From: Bacillus sp. F19
Lineage (GTDB): Bacteria > Bacillota > Bacilli > Bacillales > Bacillaceae
NCBI GenBank assembly: GCA_023823795.1
Contig: CP085710.1
Span: 708,001 to 772,000, forward strand
Reading direction: 5' to 3'
DNA length: 64,000 nucleotides
Shown here: positions 38,373 to 46,770 of the stretch, one piece after another
Numbering within the stretch: position 1 is the first letter of the stretch
How the letters are laid out: the number at the start of each line of letters is the position of its first letter
The notes under the pieces: model-generated
Told to the model about the DNA's origin: nothing
Database searches by the model: none
The model's input: the letters and a program-made list of their open reading frames with translations, nothing else
Made by a program: the position numbers and the translations under genes

Positions 38373-39389
38373 TTATTCGACTTCAAAGAATCCCATCCAC
38401 CCTAACTCAGCGAACTCACTGACATGGGCATGAAACATGTACTTTCCTTTGTATGGAAAACGCACTTCAACAATTCCGCGTTCTCCTTGACATTGCATAA
38501 TTGTGTCGGTAAATTGAGACGGATTATCGTCTCTTCCAGTCGGATAGTACGTAAAGAAATTTGCATGCAGGTGAAAGGAATTGATTAAGTCGAATTCTGT
38601 TAAGTTACTTAGATAAATTCGAACGAGTTGATCCTTTTTGATTTTAATAGGATGATTCATAAATGCGAAGGCATATCCGTTTACTGTGTAAAATTCGTTT
38701 TCTCCATCTAAATCCAAATCAAATCCATTCATAACCATATTTAATTCTAATGCTGGTTCTCTAGGCTTCTTAGGATCAATTATGAAATTCCCGTATAAAC
38801 CTTTATGAATATGGCGTGCTAATGGAAGGACATGGCAATGGTAAACTTGTAATCCATATGGCTTTGCCTCAAATTCATACGTAAATTTCTGCCCTGGATA
38901 GATAGATTCTAAACCGTCCATTTCTGGCGGATGAATGCCGTGAAAATGAATGGAATGAGGATGGCTGCCCTTATTAATAAAATGAAATCTCAAAAGGTCA
39001 CCTTCGGTACAGCGAAAAGTTGGTCCCGGAATCGTCCCGTTATAAGTCCAGCCAGGGAATTTAATTCCTTTGGCTATTTCAATTTCTTTATCAATTGCTT
39101 CCACTTCATATACTCTGAGTGTTTGCCCGTTGGGGAGGATGGAAACTTTTCCATAATCAAATTCAGTAAGGAGGCGTTCCGCCATTTTATATCCTGTGGT
39201 CTTCGATGTATCACCCGTATTAGCATGATTTGAATGATTGCTGGTTTTATGAGACGTATGACCAGATGCTTTGGCTACAGTGGAAAATGGAAATAAATGA
39301 TTTAAATAATAACTGCCTGCAAGCCCAAATGCTCCAGCTGATCCAATCTTTAAAATATCTCTGCGAGAAATCTTTTTTTCTTCAGACAT
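38373..39389 (-). CDS. Tat-exported two-domain multicopper oxidase
   Basis: A 338-aa protein starting with a twin-arginine signal (ISRRDILK at residues 7-14 plus hydrophobic stretch). A His-rich linker precedes two cupredoxin domains. Copper motifs: HPHSIHFHG (about 136-144), YHCHVLPLARHIH (type-1 Cys, about 182-194), FHLHANFF (about 273) and FHAHVSEFAELGWMG (end, Ala in place of the second type-1 Cys). It may oxidise metal ions or phenols outside the membrane. First gene of the oxidase-ZIP-tatA operon. A GGAGGTCA site precedes the ATG. Confidence 0.9.
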   Translation of the reverse strand: MSEEKKISRRDILKIGSAGAFGLAGSYYLNHLFPFSTVAKASGHTSHKTSNHSNHANTGDTSKTTGYKMAERLLTEFDYGKVSILPNGQTLRVYEVEAIDKEIEIAKGIKFPGWTYNGTIPGPTFRCTEGDLLRFHFINKGSHPHSIHFHGIHPPEMDGLESIYPGQKFTYEFEAKPYGLQVYHCHVLPLARHIHKGLYGNFIIDPKKPREPALELNMVMNGFDLDLDGENEFYTVNGYAFAFMNHPIKIKKDQLVRIYLSNLTEFDLINSFHLHANFFTYYPTGRDDNPSQFTDTIMQCQGERGIVEVRFPYKGKYMFHAHVSEFAELGWMGFFEVE

Positions 39390-39410
39390 AACTTGACCTC
39401 CTCTTAAAAA

Positions 39411-39477
39411 AAGTTTACCTAAGGAAACTTTTTGGTGTATAACCTATACTTTAAGGTGGAACCAAGTTAACTGTCAA
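39411..39477 (-). promoter_or_regulatory. Promoter and metalloregulator-like box of the oxidase operon
   Basis: On the minus strand: TTGACA (39477-39472), 18-base spacer, TAAAGT (about 39453-39448). Downstream, the imperfect inverted repeat AAGTTTACCTAAGGAAACTT (39411-39430, 8 of 10 arm positions pair) resembles DtxR/MntR-type boxes. A further ACCT-N8-AGGT dyad lies at the promoter. Confidence 0.5.
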
Positions 39478-39563
39478 CATGTTTTTGTTTACAAAAAAAA
39501 ACATAATTCTACAGTTACAATACGATTCTTTGGTCTAATCTAAGACACATACAATTAAAAAGA

Positions 39564-39597
39564 AAAGCAGGAATCCGAAAAGGGATACCTGCTTTTT
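39564..39597. terminator. Isolated terminator hairpin
   Basis: AGCAGGaATCC-gaaaa-GGGATaCCTGCT followed by TTTTTG, about 170 bases upstream of the oxidase operon and not tied to an intact gene. Confidence 0.65.
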
Positions 39598-39671
39598 GAT
39601 GTTTAAATGGAAAGAAAGAAATTAGTATAATAAGAACGTTTGTTTATCCTTTTAATAAGGAGGGATAAAAG

Positions 39672-39859
39672 ATGAGTATCAATGATCGAGGGTAATATCA
39701 AATGGACCAGCTTGATGCTTCCGGAACAAGTTAAAGCACTGCGTTATTTTTTTCACGAAGAATATTATGATCATTTCCGAGCCGGTCATAGACGAACAGC
39801 AGCTGGAAGAAATGAATAAAATTGTGGCGGAATCCAATCGTGTATGGTTCATTATGTGA
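39672..39859 (+). pseudogene. YolD-like gene remnant with two frameshifts
   Basis: A strong AAGGAGGG site and ATG start MSINDRG then stop; shifting one base gives NIKWTSLMLPEQVKALR, and a second shift gives PVIDEQQLEEMNKIVAES before a stop. Together these read as a YolD family protein (normally about 100 aa, paired with Y-family polymerases), so the gene is dead. Confidence 0.75.
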
Positions 39860-40091
39860 CCCTATTCAAAATCACTTTCGAGTTGTTAGAATCACCATCT
39901 AAAGGCAAGCCTGGCAACGAACTATAGGAATGAGGAGTAAATAATGTAAGGGAATCGTACCTTTTCCTCCAACTTTCACCGATCATGCTGGCTTCGTCCA
40001 AAATAAGAAATGATACATTTGCTTTCTTTAAGAAGTATCCGATCGCAAGACCTGCTTGTCCGGCACCAATCACAACGACATCGTATATCAT
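39852..40091 (-). pseudogene. N-terminal fragment of a flavin monooxygenase-like (CzcO-type) gene
   Basis: The 79-aa frame begins MIYDVVVIGAGQAGLAIGYF, a perfect FAD-binding GxGxxG motif, and continues GESWRKRYDSLTLFTPHSYSSLPGLPL as in flavin-containing monooxygenases of about 350 aa. It then runs into unrelated sequence beside the yolD remnant, so three quarters of the gene are missing. A GGAGGG site precedes the ATG. Confidence 0.85.
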
Positions 40092-40154
40092 TTAAAATAC
40101 CCTCCCTACTGTTCCTTTGTTTGGATGACAAAGAAATATTATTCAAAAGATTGT

Positions 40155-40204
40155 TTGACTATTAGTGTAATGCTCCATATACTAATAATCAAATGAATGT
40201 TTGA
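40155..40204 (+). promoter_or_regulatory. cadCA promoter and CadC operator
   Basis: TTGACT (40155-40160), 17-base spacer, TATACT (40178-40183). The dyad TCAAATGAATGTTTGA (40189-40204) overlies the start point and closely resembles the pI258 cad operator. Confidence 0.8.
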
Positions 40205-40220
40205 ATGTTGAGGTGAGAGA

Positions 40221-40592
40221 ATGAAAAACCAAGATGTATGTGAGGTAACTTGCGTTGATGGAGAAAAGGTAAAACGAGTGCAAATGGAGCTTGAAACACA
40301 AGATACAACACCTGTTGCCAAAATCTTTAAAGCATTATCGGATGATACAAGAGTGAAAATTGCATATGCCCTTTCTCTTGAAGAGGAGTTATGTGTTTGT
40401 GATGTCGCAAACATTGTTGGTGCAACGACAGCGACAGCTTCTCACCATTTAAGACTTCTTAAAAATTTAGGATTAGCTAAATTTCGTAAAGAAGGAAAGT
40501 TGGTCTACTATTCTTTAGATGATGACCATGTCAAACAGCTTATACAAATTGCTTTTGCTCATCAAAGGGAGTTGAGTGTTCGTGTCAACTGA
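40221..40592 (+). CDS. cadC: ArsR/SmtB-family metal-sensing repressor
   Basis: A 123-aa CadC-type repressor that leaves DNA when Cd, Pb or Zn binds. N-terminal cysteines (DVCEVTC, residues 5-11) and the ELCVCDVA pair (about 57-64) form the typical CadC thiolate site. The winged helix is [31 protein letters not shown]. An AGGTGAG site precedes the ATG. It overlaps cadA and should repress the promoter at 40155. Confidence 0.94.
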   Translation: MKNQDVCEVTCVDGEKVKRVQMELETQDTTPVAKIFKALSDDTRVKIAYALSLEEELCVCDVANIVGATTATASHHLRLLKNLGLAKFRKEGKLVYYSLDDDHVKQLIQIAFAHQRELSVRVN

Positions 40593-42723
40593 AGGTTTGG
40601 AACAAATGGATGAAAAAAATGTATATCGTGTTCAAGGATTTACATGTGCAGGCTGTGCAGGTAAATTTGAACGGAATGTAAAAGAATTAGATGGTGTTCA
40701 AGATGCGAAAGTGAATTTCGGTGCTGCCAAGTTAATGGTAGTAGGAAACGCAAGCATAAAAGAACTTGAAAAAGCAGGAGCATTTGAAAATCTAAAACTA
40801 ACTCCTGAAAAAGAGAAAATTCAGGCTGTCAAAGAACCTTTCTTGAAAAAGTATGGGTCGCTCCTAGCTTCCGGTTTATTCATTGCTATCGGTTATCTAT
40901 CCATGATGATGTATGGAGAAGAAAGCATTCAGTCCGTTCTTGCCTTTTTAGCCGCCATCATCATTGGAGGTTACTCATTATTTATTGTTGGGTTCAAGAA
41001 TTTATTTCGTTTCGAATTTGATATGAAAACCTTAATGACAATTGCCATCATCGGAGCAGCTATTATTGGGGAATGGAGCGAAGGTGCGATTGTTGTTATC
41101 TTGTTCGCCATCAGTGAAGCGTTAGAGTCTTATTCGATGGATAAAGCACGGCAATCGATACGTTCTCTTATGGATATAGCTCCAAAAGAAGCACTTATTC
41201 GACGCAATGGCACTGAAAGTATGATTGCAGTGGATGATATTCAAGTCGGAGACATCATGATTGTAAAACCTGGTCAGAAAATCGCAATGGACGGTATGGT
41301 TGTTAAAGGAAATTCGTCCATCAACCAAGCTGCGATTACTGGAGAATCTGTGCCTGTTGAAAAAAGAATGGATGATGAGGTTTTTGCAGGAACGTTAAAT
41401 ACAGAAGGTTTATTAGAAGTCAAAGTGACAAAGCATGTCGATGATACAACGATTGCAAAGATTATTCATCTTGTTGAAGAAGCTCAAGCAGAACGTGCTC
41501 CTTCCCAAGCTTTTGTTGATAAATTTGCAAAATGGTATACACCTGCGATCATGGTTGTAGCATTCCTAGTCGCGGTTCTTCCTCCCCTTTTCTTTGATGC
41601 AAGCTGGGATACTTGGATTTATCAAGGTTTAGCGGTATTAGTTGTTGGCTGTCCATGTGCATTAGTTATTTCTACACCAGTATCCATCGTAACTGCCATT
41701 GGGAACGCTGCGAAGAACGGCGTCTTAATCAAAGGCGGTATATATTTAGAAGAAATGGGTGCATTAAAGGCAATCGCTTTTGATAAAACAGGCACCTTAA
41801 CAAAAGGTGTACCTGTTGTCACCGACTTTGAAATGGTCAACCTTAAAGGGAACGAAAAAGAATTGTTCTCGATTATAACGGCTTTGGAATATGGTTCCCA
41901 GCATCCTCTTGCGTCAGCCATTATGAAGAAGTCTGAAGATAAAGGTATCGACTATAAGCACTTGAAAGTAGAAAATTTTTCATCCATTACTGGTAAGGGA
42001 ATTGAAGGGATCGTTGATGGAAATCATTATTACATCGGCAGCCCTAAGTTATTTGAAGAAATGTTTCTAACCCACATGACTACTGAAATGAAAGATCGCA
42101 TTCTATCCTTACAAAATCAAGGTAAAACAGTTATGCTGATTGGTACGAAGGAAACCCTTCTCGCAATCTTAGCTGTAGCTGATCAAGTTCGCGAAAGCTC
42201 TAAGTATGTAGTGAAAAGATTGCATGATTTAGGCATTAAAAAGACAATCATGCTTACGGGTGATAATAAAGGAACCGCAAGTGCCATCGGAAATGAGGTA
42301 GGCGTTACTGATATTCAGACTGAATTGCTTCCTCAAGATAAGCTAAACACGGTAAAGCAATTGAGAGATGAATATGGTCAAGTCGCAATGGTCGGAGACG
42401 GTATTAATGATGCACCAGCTCTTGCCTCAGCAACAGTTGGGATTGCGATGGGCGGAGCTGGAACAGACACTGCTCTTGAAACAGCAGACGTGGCATTAAT
42501 GGGAGATGATTTGAAGAAACTTCCTTTCACAATTGAACTTAGCCGCAAAGCACTTGCGATTATCAAACAAAATATTACGTTCGCTTTAGGAATTAAGCTT
42601 TTAGCATTATTACTGGTCATCCCAGGATGGCTAACCCTATGGATTGCCATCTTTGCGGACATGGGAGCTACACTGATCGTAACGTTAAATGGTTTAAGGC
42701 TTCTGAGAGTTAAAGATAAATAA
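40582..42723 (+). CDS. cadA: Cadmium/zinc/cobalt-exporting P1B-type ATPase
   Basis: About 713 aa. One N-terminal metal-binding domain ([12 protein letters not shown]), eight helices with the CPC ion motif in [11 protein letters not shown], the phosphorylation motif [14 protein letters not shown] actuator loop ([10 protein letters not shown]), the SEHPL-like SQHPLASAI, and [11 protein letters not shown]. It pumps Cd(II)/Zn(II) out. The start is uncertain: GTG at 40582 has AAAGGGAG about ten bases upstream and overlaps cadC; GTG 40576 and ATG 40606 are alternatives. A clean terminator follows. Confidence 0.95.
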   Translation: MSTEGLEQMDEKNVYRVQGFTCAGCAGKFERNVKELDGVQDAKVNFGAAKLMVVGNASIKELEKAGAFENLKLTPEKEKIQAVKEPFLKKYGSLLASGLFIAIGYLSMMMYGEESIQSVLAFLAAIIIGGYSLFIVGFKNLFRFEFDMKTLMTIAIIGAAIIGEWSEGAIVVILFAISEALESYSMDKARQSIRSLMDIAPKEALIRRNGTESMIAVDDIQVGDIMIVKPGQKIAMDGMVVKGNSSINQAAITGESVPVEKRMDDEVFAGTLNTEGLLEVKVTKHVDDTTIAKIIHLVEEAQAERAPSQAFVDKFAKWYTPAIMVVAFLVAVLPPLFFDASWDTWIYQGLAVLVVGCPCALVISTPVSIVTAIGNAAKNGVLIKGGIYLEEMGALKAIAFDKTGTLTKGVPVVTDFEMVNLKGNEKELFSIITALEYGSQHPLASAIMKKSEDKGIDYKHLKVENFSSITGKGIEGIVDGNHYYIGSPKLFEEMFLTHMTTEMKDRILSLQNQGKTVMLIGTKETLLAILAVADQVRESSKYVVKRLHDLGIKKTIMLTGDNKGTASAIGNEVGVTDIQTELLPQDKLNTVKQLRDEYGQVAMVGDGINDAPALASATVGIAMGGAGTDTALETADVALMGDDLKKLPFTIELSRKALAIIKQNITFALGIKLLALLLVIPGWLTLWIAIFADMGATLIVTLNGLRLLRVKDK

Positions 42724-42727
42724 GTAA

Positions 42728-42760
42728 AAAGGCTTTCCATTCCTGTGGAAAGCCTTTTTT
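42728..42760 (+). terminator. Terminator of cadCA
   Basis: AAAGGCTTTCCA-ttcc-TGTGGAAAGCCTTTTTT stem and T-run. Confidence 0.9.
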
Positions 42761-42824
42761 AGGTATGCTGTATATGTACAAAAGGAAGCAGGGAAATGTT
42801 ACAAAATTGTAGAAACTGACGGAC

Positions 42825-43256
42825 ATGTCCCTATGTGTATTTGTTGATCTTTATAATCGGGAAATTATCGGATACAGTGCTGGTCCACAGAAGGACGCAA
42901 AGCTTGTGTATCAAGCGATTTCTTCGATAAAAATTGATCTAAACAAGATCAAGTTATTTCACACGGATCGTGGAAGTGAATTCAAGAATAAATTGATTGA
43001 CGAAGCCTTAGAAACGTTTGAAATCAAGCGTTCTATGAGTATGAAAGGCTGCCCATATGATAATGCGGTTGCGGAGGCAACATTTAAAATTATCAAGACA
43101 GAGTTTGTGAAAAAACGCCACTTCGAATCACTATCCGACTTAAAGAGGGAACTATTTGATTATGTGAACTGGTTTAATGGAACAAGAATTCATGGAACAT
43201 TGGGTTATTTAAGCCCACGAGAATACAAAAATTTACACCTTAAGAAAACTGTTTAG
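42825..43256 (+). pseudogene. IS3-family (IS150-type) transposase, C-terminal fragment
   Basis: 143 codons of an rve/DDE integrase core: VDLYNREIIGYS, second catalytic Asp in FHTDRGSEFKN (about residue 48) and the catalytic Glu in NAVAEATFKIIKTEF (about 85), ending GYLSPREYKNL. The first third of OrfB with the first catalytic Asp, and all of OrfA, are missing. The right element end should be near 43275, where it abuts the remains of another gene. Confidence 0.85.
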
Positions 43257-43277
43257 TTTAGTGTTGACATACCAGTT

Positions 43278-43796
43278 TGCTTATCCGAAAAAGAACAAGT
43301 TATCAAGAAATACAAAGCATCCGTTGTAGGTCCGCAACACTTTTTATCTATGTTGGCTCCAAATACACAGTTGAGAAAACCAAAATCATCCACAATAGGA
43401 TATTTTATCGTTACGACACATCGAATCATTTTTGTTGGTGAAACAAAGGTGAATGAATTTTTTACAATTAGGGATGTAAGTATTGATAAAGTAACTGGAG
43501 TTATTTCTTACATAGGTAAAAAGGTAAATATCTTCAAGGTTTTAGGAGGATTATTTCTTTTGCCAATCGAATTAATTTTCTCTTATCTTTTAACGACTGT
43601 GAGTGATTCTTTCATATCGATCCTTGCAACTATCTTATTCATAGGTGGGCCATTCTTTATGATCTACTCTGGTCTGGTAAAAAAATATACACAAATAGAT
43701 TTAAGAATTATGGCTAGTAATGATGGAAATAGTGCTGTTGGAGTTTCTGCTGACATAAACCTTGGACTTTTAGCGAGAATTTTATATACAATCTAA
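43278..43796 (+). pseudogene. 5'-truncated PH-like membrane protein gene
   Basis: An open frame without a start continues from the transposon end: LSEKEQVIKKYKASVVGPQHF, then PH-domain-like FIVTTHRIIFVGETKV and two hydrophobic helices (about 43555-43680). The first Met in frame is at 43350, without a good ribosome site. The N-terminus was evidently removed at the IS3 fragment boundary, so the gene is probably not functional. Function unknown. Confidence 0.65.
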
Positions 43797-43797
43797 A

Positions 43798-44063
43798 GCA
43801 GACAGAGAGAAAGCTTGGATGGCCGTTGATGCAGCAAACACAGCTGCCGATACACAAAAGCTAATGAGGGAACTTGGTGCCCTTGTACGTGATGTTCAAA
43901 ATTAGGTCATCAAGCTGTTGCTAAATGGCAAGATAAAAATGTTCTTAAGGAAATTATAGATACAGATTTGGAGCATTCAGAAAATCTAGATGTTAATCAA
44001 TCAAATAATACTTTATCTGCTAACTCATCAGAGGTTTCAAATTTACAAAATATTTTTCAGTAA
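43798..44063 (+). pseudogene. Frameshifted coding remnant
   Basis: About 35 codons (ADREKAWMAVDAANTAADTQKLM ...) end at a stop, and the next frame continues GHQAVAKWQDKNVLKEII to a stop at 44061. Coding-like composition but no start and one shift; a decayed gene tail of unknown family. Confidence 0.45.
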
Positions 44064-44089
44064 AATCACTTAGGTTATGTGAACAAGAA

Positions 44090-44126
44090 CTCCCTTCAGA
44101 ACGCAAGTTCTGAAGGGGGTTTTTAC
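44090..44126 (+). terminator. Terminator after the coding remnant
   Basis: CCTTCAGAAC-gcaa-GTTCTGAAGG followed by GGGTTTTT. Confidence 0.85.
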
Positions 44127-44189
44127 AGTGTATAAGTTGCATTGACTACCTATGACGGTGTAAAAGGCATTTAAAGAAATCTGCTTTTC

Positions 44190-44241
44190 TTGTTCAGCAA
44201 TCGGGCGCGATTGCTGAACAAAGAGCAGTCGCTTTTTTACT
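44190..44241. repeat. Perfect 14-bp-arm hairpin, dispersed repeat type
   Basis: TTGTTCAGCAATCG-GGCG-CGATTGCTGAACAA then a T-rich stretch. The sequence TTGTTCcGCAATCGGGC recurs at 51.87 kb, so this is a repeated element rather than a single terminator. Confidence 0.6.
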
Positions 44242-44288
44242 GGGGTAAGATCCGAAATGTTCTAAAAATGATTGATGTAGATAATCAA

Positions 44289-44328
44289 GAAACCCAGCAT
44301 CTTCACATGAGAAGATGCTGGGTTTTTA
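44289..44328 (+). terminator. Terminator-like hairpin
   Basis: AAACCCAGCATCTTC ... GAAGATGCTGGGTTTTT, 15-bp arm and T-run, with no intact gene upstream. Confidence 0.75.
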
Positions 44329-44360
44329 AGGTTGGATGTGCAAAATAACTCCTAAAGTGA

Positions 44361-44405
44361 CAAGTACCTCTTGGACGTCCAAAAGGTACTCAACCTCGTT
44401 TTGTT
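44361..44405. repeat. AGAGGTTGGGT hairpin repeat, degenerate copy 1
   Basis: TTGGACGTCCAAAAGGTACT and CAACCTC-gTTTTGTTaccATAA match copy 3 at 46573, but the left GAGGTTGGG arm has been lost. Confidence 0.65.
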
Positions 44406-44534
44406 ACCATAACCAGGGATTATCGGTAGTTAACGGATCGTAATTTAGGCTGCGAATAAGCTTCACATAAGGACCGTATTGAAAATCCTATTGGATACAT
44501 AACGACAGTTTTAAATGCCTCTAAGGGTCAGGAG

Positions 44535-44834
44535 ATGGCTGCGAGTACATCTGAAGAGTCTGTGATATTGCTGCACTTGATTTCTTACTTTAGAAAATCA
44601 AAAGGTCCAAAGCCTGATTGGTTTATAAAAAAATAATCGATTGAACAGTTAAAAACAGAGTTCAATATGAATGAAAAAGAGGCATTATCAATCTTTGAAG
44701 GGGTTAGAGCAGGATTATACGAGGCCTTAAATATAAATGTCTCCTCTGAGGAATATAAAGAAGAAGACTTCGAAAAAGAAAAAATAAAATTGAAAAAACT
44801 CATCCGGCAAAGGAATTCCGCCTCACCTAAATGA
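44535..44834 (+). pseudogene. Gene of about 99 codons interrupted by one TAA
   Basis: From ATG 44535 an open frame runs MAASTSEESVILLHLISYF ... to a single TAA after codon 33, then continues in the same frame for 65 codons (SIEQLKTEFNMNEKEALSIF ...) to TGA 44832-44834. Both parts look coding and there is no frameshift, so one nonsense mutation split it. Family not recognised. A palindrome GCCTCA-cctaaa-TGAGGC covers the stop. Confidence 0.55.
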
Positions 44835-45028
44835 GGCATTGCATAAACCGTTATGGGGATGTTTATTCGGAGGGGTATGCCCTTATAATATTTAATTGGA
44901 TTTATTCTTTAATAAAAAATATTGATCATTATTGTGTTCTCTAATGAACTAACGCATTCGTTAGTTCATTAAAGAATTACCCCTCTTAAAAAGTAAATAA
45001 TTAGTTTTATCTATTAGTGTTGTAATGT
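44835..45028. other. Intergenic with a 12-bp-arm hairpin
   Basis: AATGAACTAACG-catt-CGTTAGTTCATT (44943-44970) lies downstream of the minus-strand gene ending at 45029. There is no U-run on either strand. Otherwise nothing recognised. Confidence 0.5.
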
Positions 45029-45466
45029 TCAATCATCATCTTCTTTAACAAAATCATCTAGACGGAAGAAGAGGGTCGGGTCAGCGAATTCTACATATCC
45101 TCCTCCTGCGTTCACACTTCCTCCAGTTACGCTAACTTCCATTTTTTCCGCATCTAGATCGATATCACCTCGAATGCTTACACGATAAGTATTAAAAAAG
45201 GTAATTGGTACCGCTACTATCGTGCATTCATTGGGTTGTAGTATAACCGTTGTTTCCGGTAAAGCAGGTGGTCCTTCAACGCTTGTTGTTGGAAAAAGCG
45301 CTAAAGTGCACTCATCTACAGTTACCTTAACTATTCTCGTGTCATCTGTATGATTTTTAAAAACGATATTCAGACCGTTATTGACTCTTCCGAAAAAGTT
45401 AAATTCGCTCGCATTAGGAGACAATGGGACGTAAAAAGGTCCCGTGGATATTTTCTTTTTTGACAT
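45029..45466 (-). CDS. Small beta-rich protein of unknown function, paralogue 2
   Basis: A 145-aa protein starting MSKKKISTGPFYVPLSPNAS and ending in a conserved acidic tail FRLDDFVKEDDD. It shares with the product of 45968-46378 the blocks GPF(Y/F)VPL, V(K/R)VTVD-C, LFPTT, ETT, CT-V--V, RV(S/T)(I/V)-GD-D--AE and FxxxDFxExDxD. The alternating hydrophobic pattern suggests a beta-sandwich. No signal peptide. The ATG at 45466 has TGGAGGT about seven bases upstream. The small gene at 45508 is just upstream on the same strand. I do not recognise the family. Confidence 0.75.
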   Translation of the reverse strand: MSKKKISTGPFYVPLSPNASEFNFFGRVNNGLNIVFKNHTDDTRIVKVTVDECTLALFPTTSVEGPPALPETTVILQPNECTIVAVPITFFNTYRVSIRGDIDLDAEKMEVSVTGGSVNAGGGYVEFADPTLFFRLDDFVKEDDD

Positions 45467-45507
45467 TTTACAAACCTCCAAAATTATTTTTGATTATTTG
45501 TTAACGA

Positions 45508-45669
45508 CTAACTGCTGTACTCTTTCTCAAGAATGTATGTTAAGCCATTATTAAAATTTAATTGTTGTTTTATTTGGTATCCTTGTGATAATAGGTCTTC
45601 TATAATTTGTTCAAGAGGTAATATGGGATCAGTACCTGAATAATTTAAAACGATTAACGCTTTATTCAT
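45508..45669 (-). CDS. 53-aa hypothetical protein
   Basis: A short open frame with a strong GGAGGTG ribosome site seven bases before the ATG, encoding MNKALIVLNYSGTDPILPLE and then LEQIIEDLLSQGYQIKQQL. It looks like a small alpha/beta fold. It is 41 bases upstream of paralogue 2 on the same strand and is probably co-transcribed. No known family. Confidence 0.6.
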   Translation of the reverse strand: MNKALIVLNYSGTDPILPLEQIIEDLLSQGYQIKQQLNFNNGLTYILEKEYSS

Positions 45670-45734
45670 GTTCTTACACCTCCTTTAAAAATCTACTTTA
45701 CTTATTTATTAGATTCCGAATATCGTATAAATGA

Positions 45735-45876
45735 AATGGACCAGAAGACACCATTAACAAATTAATTCAAGCAGGAATTGAATTGTTTTCTAAACAAGGC
45801 TATTCTAGTTACGAAGATAAACAAGGCACTACGGCAGCTCGGGAAGGATGTGCCGGATGATTATTTCGGCATGTAA
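45735..45876 (+). pseudogene. Gene debris (TetR-like HTH start and an unrelated tail)
   Basis: The open codons TINKLIQAGIELFSKQGYSS look like the start of a TetR-family HTH; after a shift follows LRQLGKDVPDDYFGM and a stop, which belongs to something else. No complete gene. Confidence 0.35.
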
Positions 45877-45885
45877 GAGAGAGCA

Positions 45886-45930
45886 AAGAGGTTGGGTCCC
45901 TCTTAGAGTCCAAAAGGGACCCAACCTCTT
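45886..45930. repeat. AGAGGTTGGGT hairpin repeat, copy 2
   Basis: AAGAGGTTGGGTCCC ... GGGACCCAACCTCTT, 15-bp arms, followed by TTTGTCGTGACATAAG. It sits just 3' of paralogue 1 and could terminate on both strands. Confidence 0.85.
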
Positions 45931-45967
45931 TTTGTCGTGACATAAGATCTGTTAGATTTAGTCTAAG

Positions 45968-46378
45968 TTAATCTTCATCTACCTCGATAAAGTCTTCATG
46001 TTTAAACACCATTGACACAGTTGGACGTCCATCATTACCACCGAACAATGCCACTTCAATGCCTTCTGCCTCTTCATCTGTATCACCTTCAACGGTTACA
46101 CGAAGCATGTCACCACTTTGGAAGGTAGAAGGGCCATCCAATACTCTTAAAACTGTACAGTGTTCTGACGGTAGAGTTACTAGTTGGTTGAGAATTGTAG
46201 TCTCTGGAGCAGTAGTTGGGAATAAAGTACCTGCACAACGGTCAACTGTTACACGAACAGTTTTAGGTTGATCAGTAGGATTTTTAAGACCAATCACTAA
46301 ACGATCTACAGGTAGATTACTAGTACCGTCAATAAATAATGGTACAAAAAATGGACCTGATGTGATCTTATTACTCAT
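45968..46378 (-). CDS. Small beta-rich protein of unknown function, paralogue 1
   Basis: A 136-aa protein, MSNKITSGPFFVPLFIDGTS at the start and FKHEDFIEVDED at the end, clearly related to the product of 45029-45466 (see shared blocks there). There is one Cys in VDRCAGTLFPTT and another in SEHCTVLRV; both are conserved in the paralogue. No signal peptide or helix-rich region. GGAGG lies about eight bases upstream of the ATG. Family and function unknown; structural or surface proteins are one possibility, but nothing in the sequence proves it. Confidence 0.75.
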   Translation of the reverse strand: MSNKITSGPFFVPLFIDGTSNLPVDRLVIGLKNPTDQPKTVRVTVDRCAGTLFPTTAPETTILNQLVTLPSEHCTVLRVLDGPSTFQSGDMLRVTVEGDTDEEAEGIEVALFGGNDGRPTVSMVFKHEDFIEVDED

Positions 46379-46572
46379 TTATTAGTGCCTCCTTTTCTTT
46401 TTGGTAATATATTTTATTCTGATTTATCCATAGTGAAACGGACAAACTGATCAGGTGAATCAACCATTTTTTCTCATTTTATCTATTAAAAGTTATCTCC
46501 TAACAAAAAGATATTTTTAGTATGTATACTCTATACAAATCTAGTTAACATAAACAGTAATTATAGGCAATG

Positions 46573-46620
46573 AAAGAGGTTGGGTATCTTTTGGACGTCC
46601 AAAAGGTACCCAACCTCTTT
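46573..46620. repeat. AGAGGTTGGGT hairpin repeat, copy 3
   Basis: AAAGAGGTTGGGTA ... TACCCAACCTCTTT enclosing CTTTTGGACGTCCAAAAG, itself palindromic, followed by TTGTTGACATAAG. Almost the whole 48 bp is self-complementary. Confidence 0.88.
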
Positions 46621-46770
46621 TTGTTGACATAAGCGATGTTATCAGTACTGAAAAAAGGATATTTAGTTCATATAATGTTCGTACTGTGCAATAACCACTC
46701 CCTATTTCTCACCAATCAACTAATAAAACTGTGTTAGACTTATTTAAAAAAGACAATGGGAGGACTTAAA

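Noticed and set aside
44090-44328. Small RNA gene suggested by three strong hairpins in a row
   Set aside because: No promoter is visible and one hairpin is a dispersed repeat; they look like leftover terminators in decayed DNA.
45029-46378. Assignment of the paralogues as endospore appendage (Ena-type) subunits
   Set aside because: The size and beta pattern invite it, but the cysteine-rich N-terminal connector of Ena proteins is absent and I recognise no diagnostic motif.
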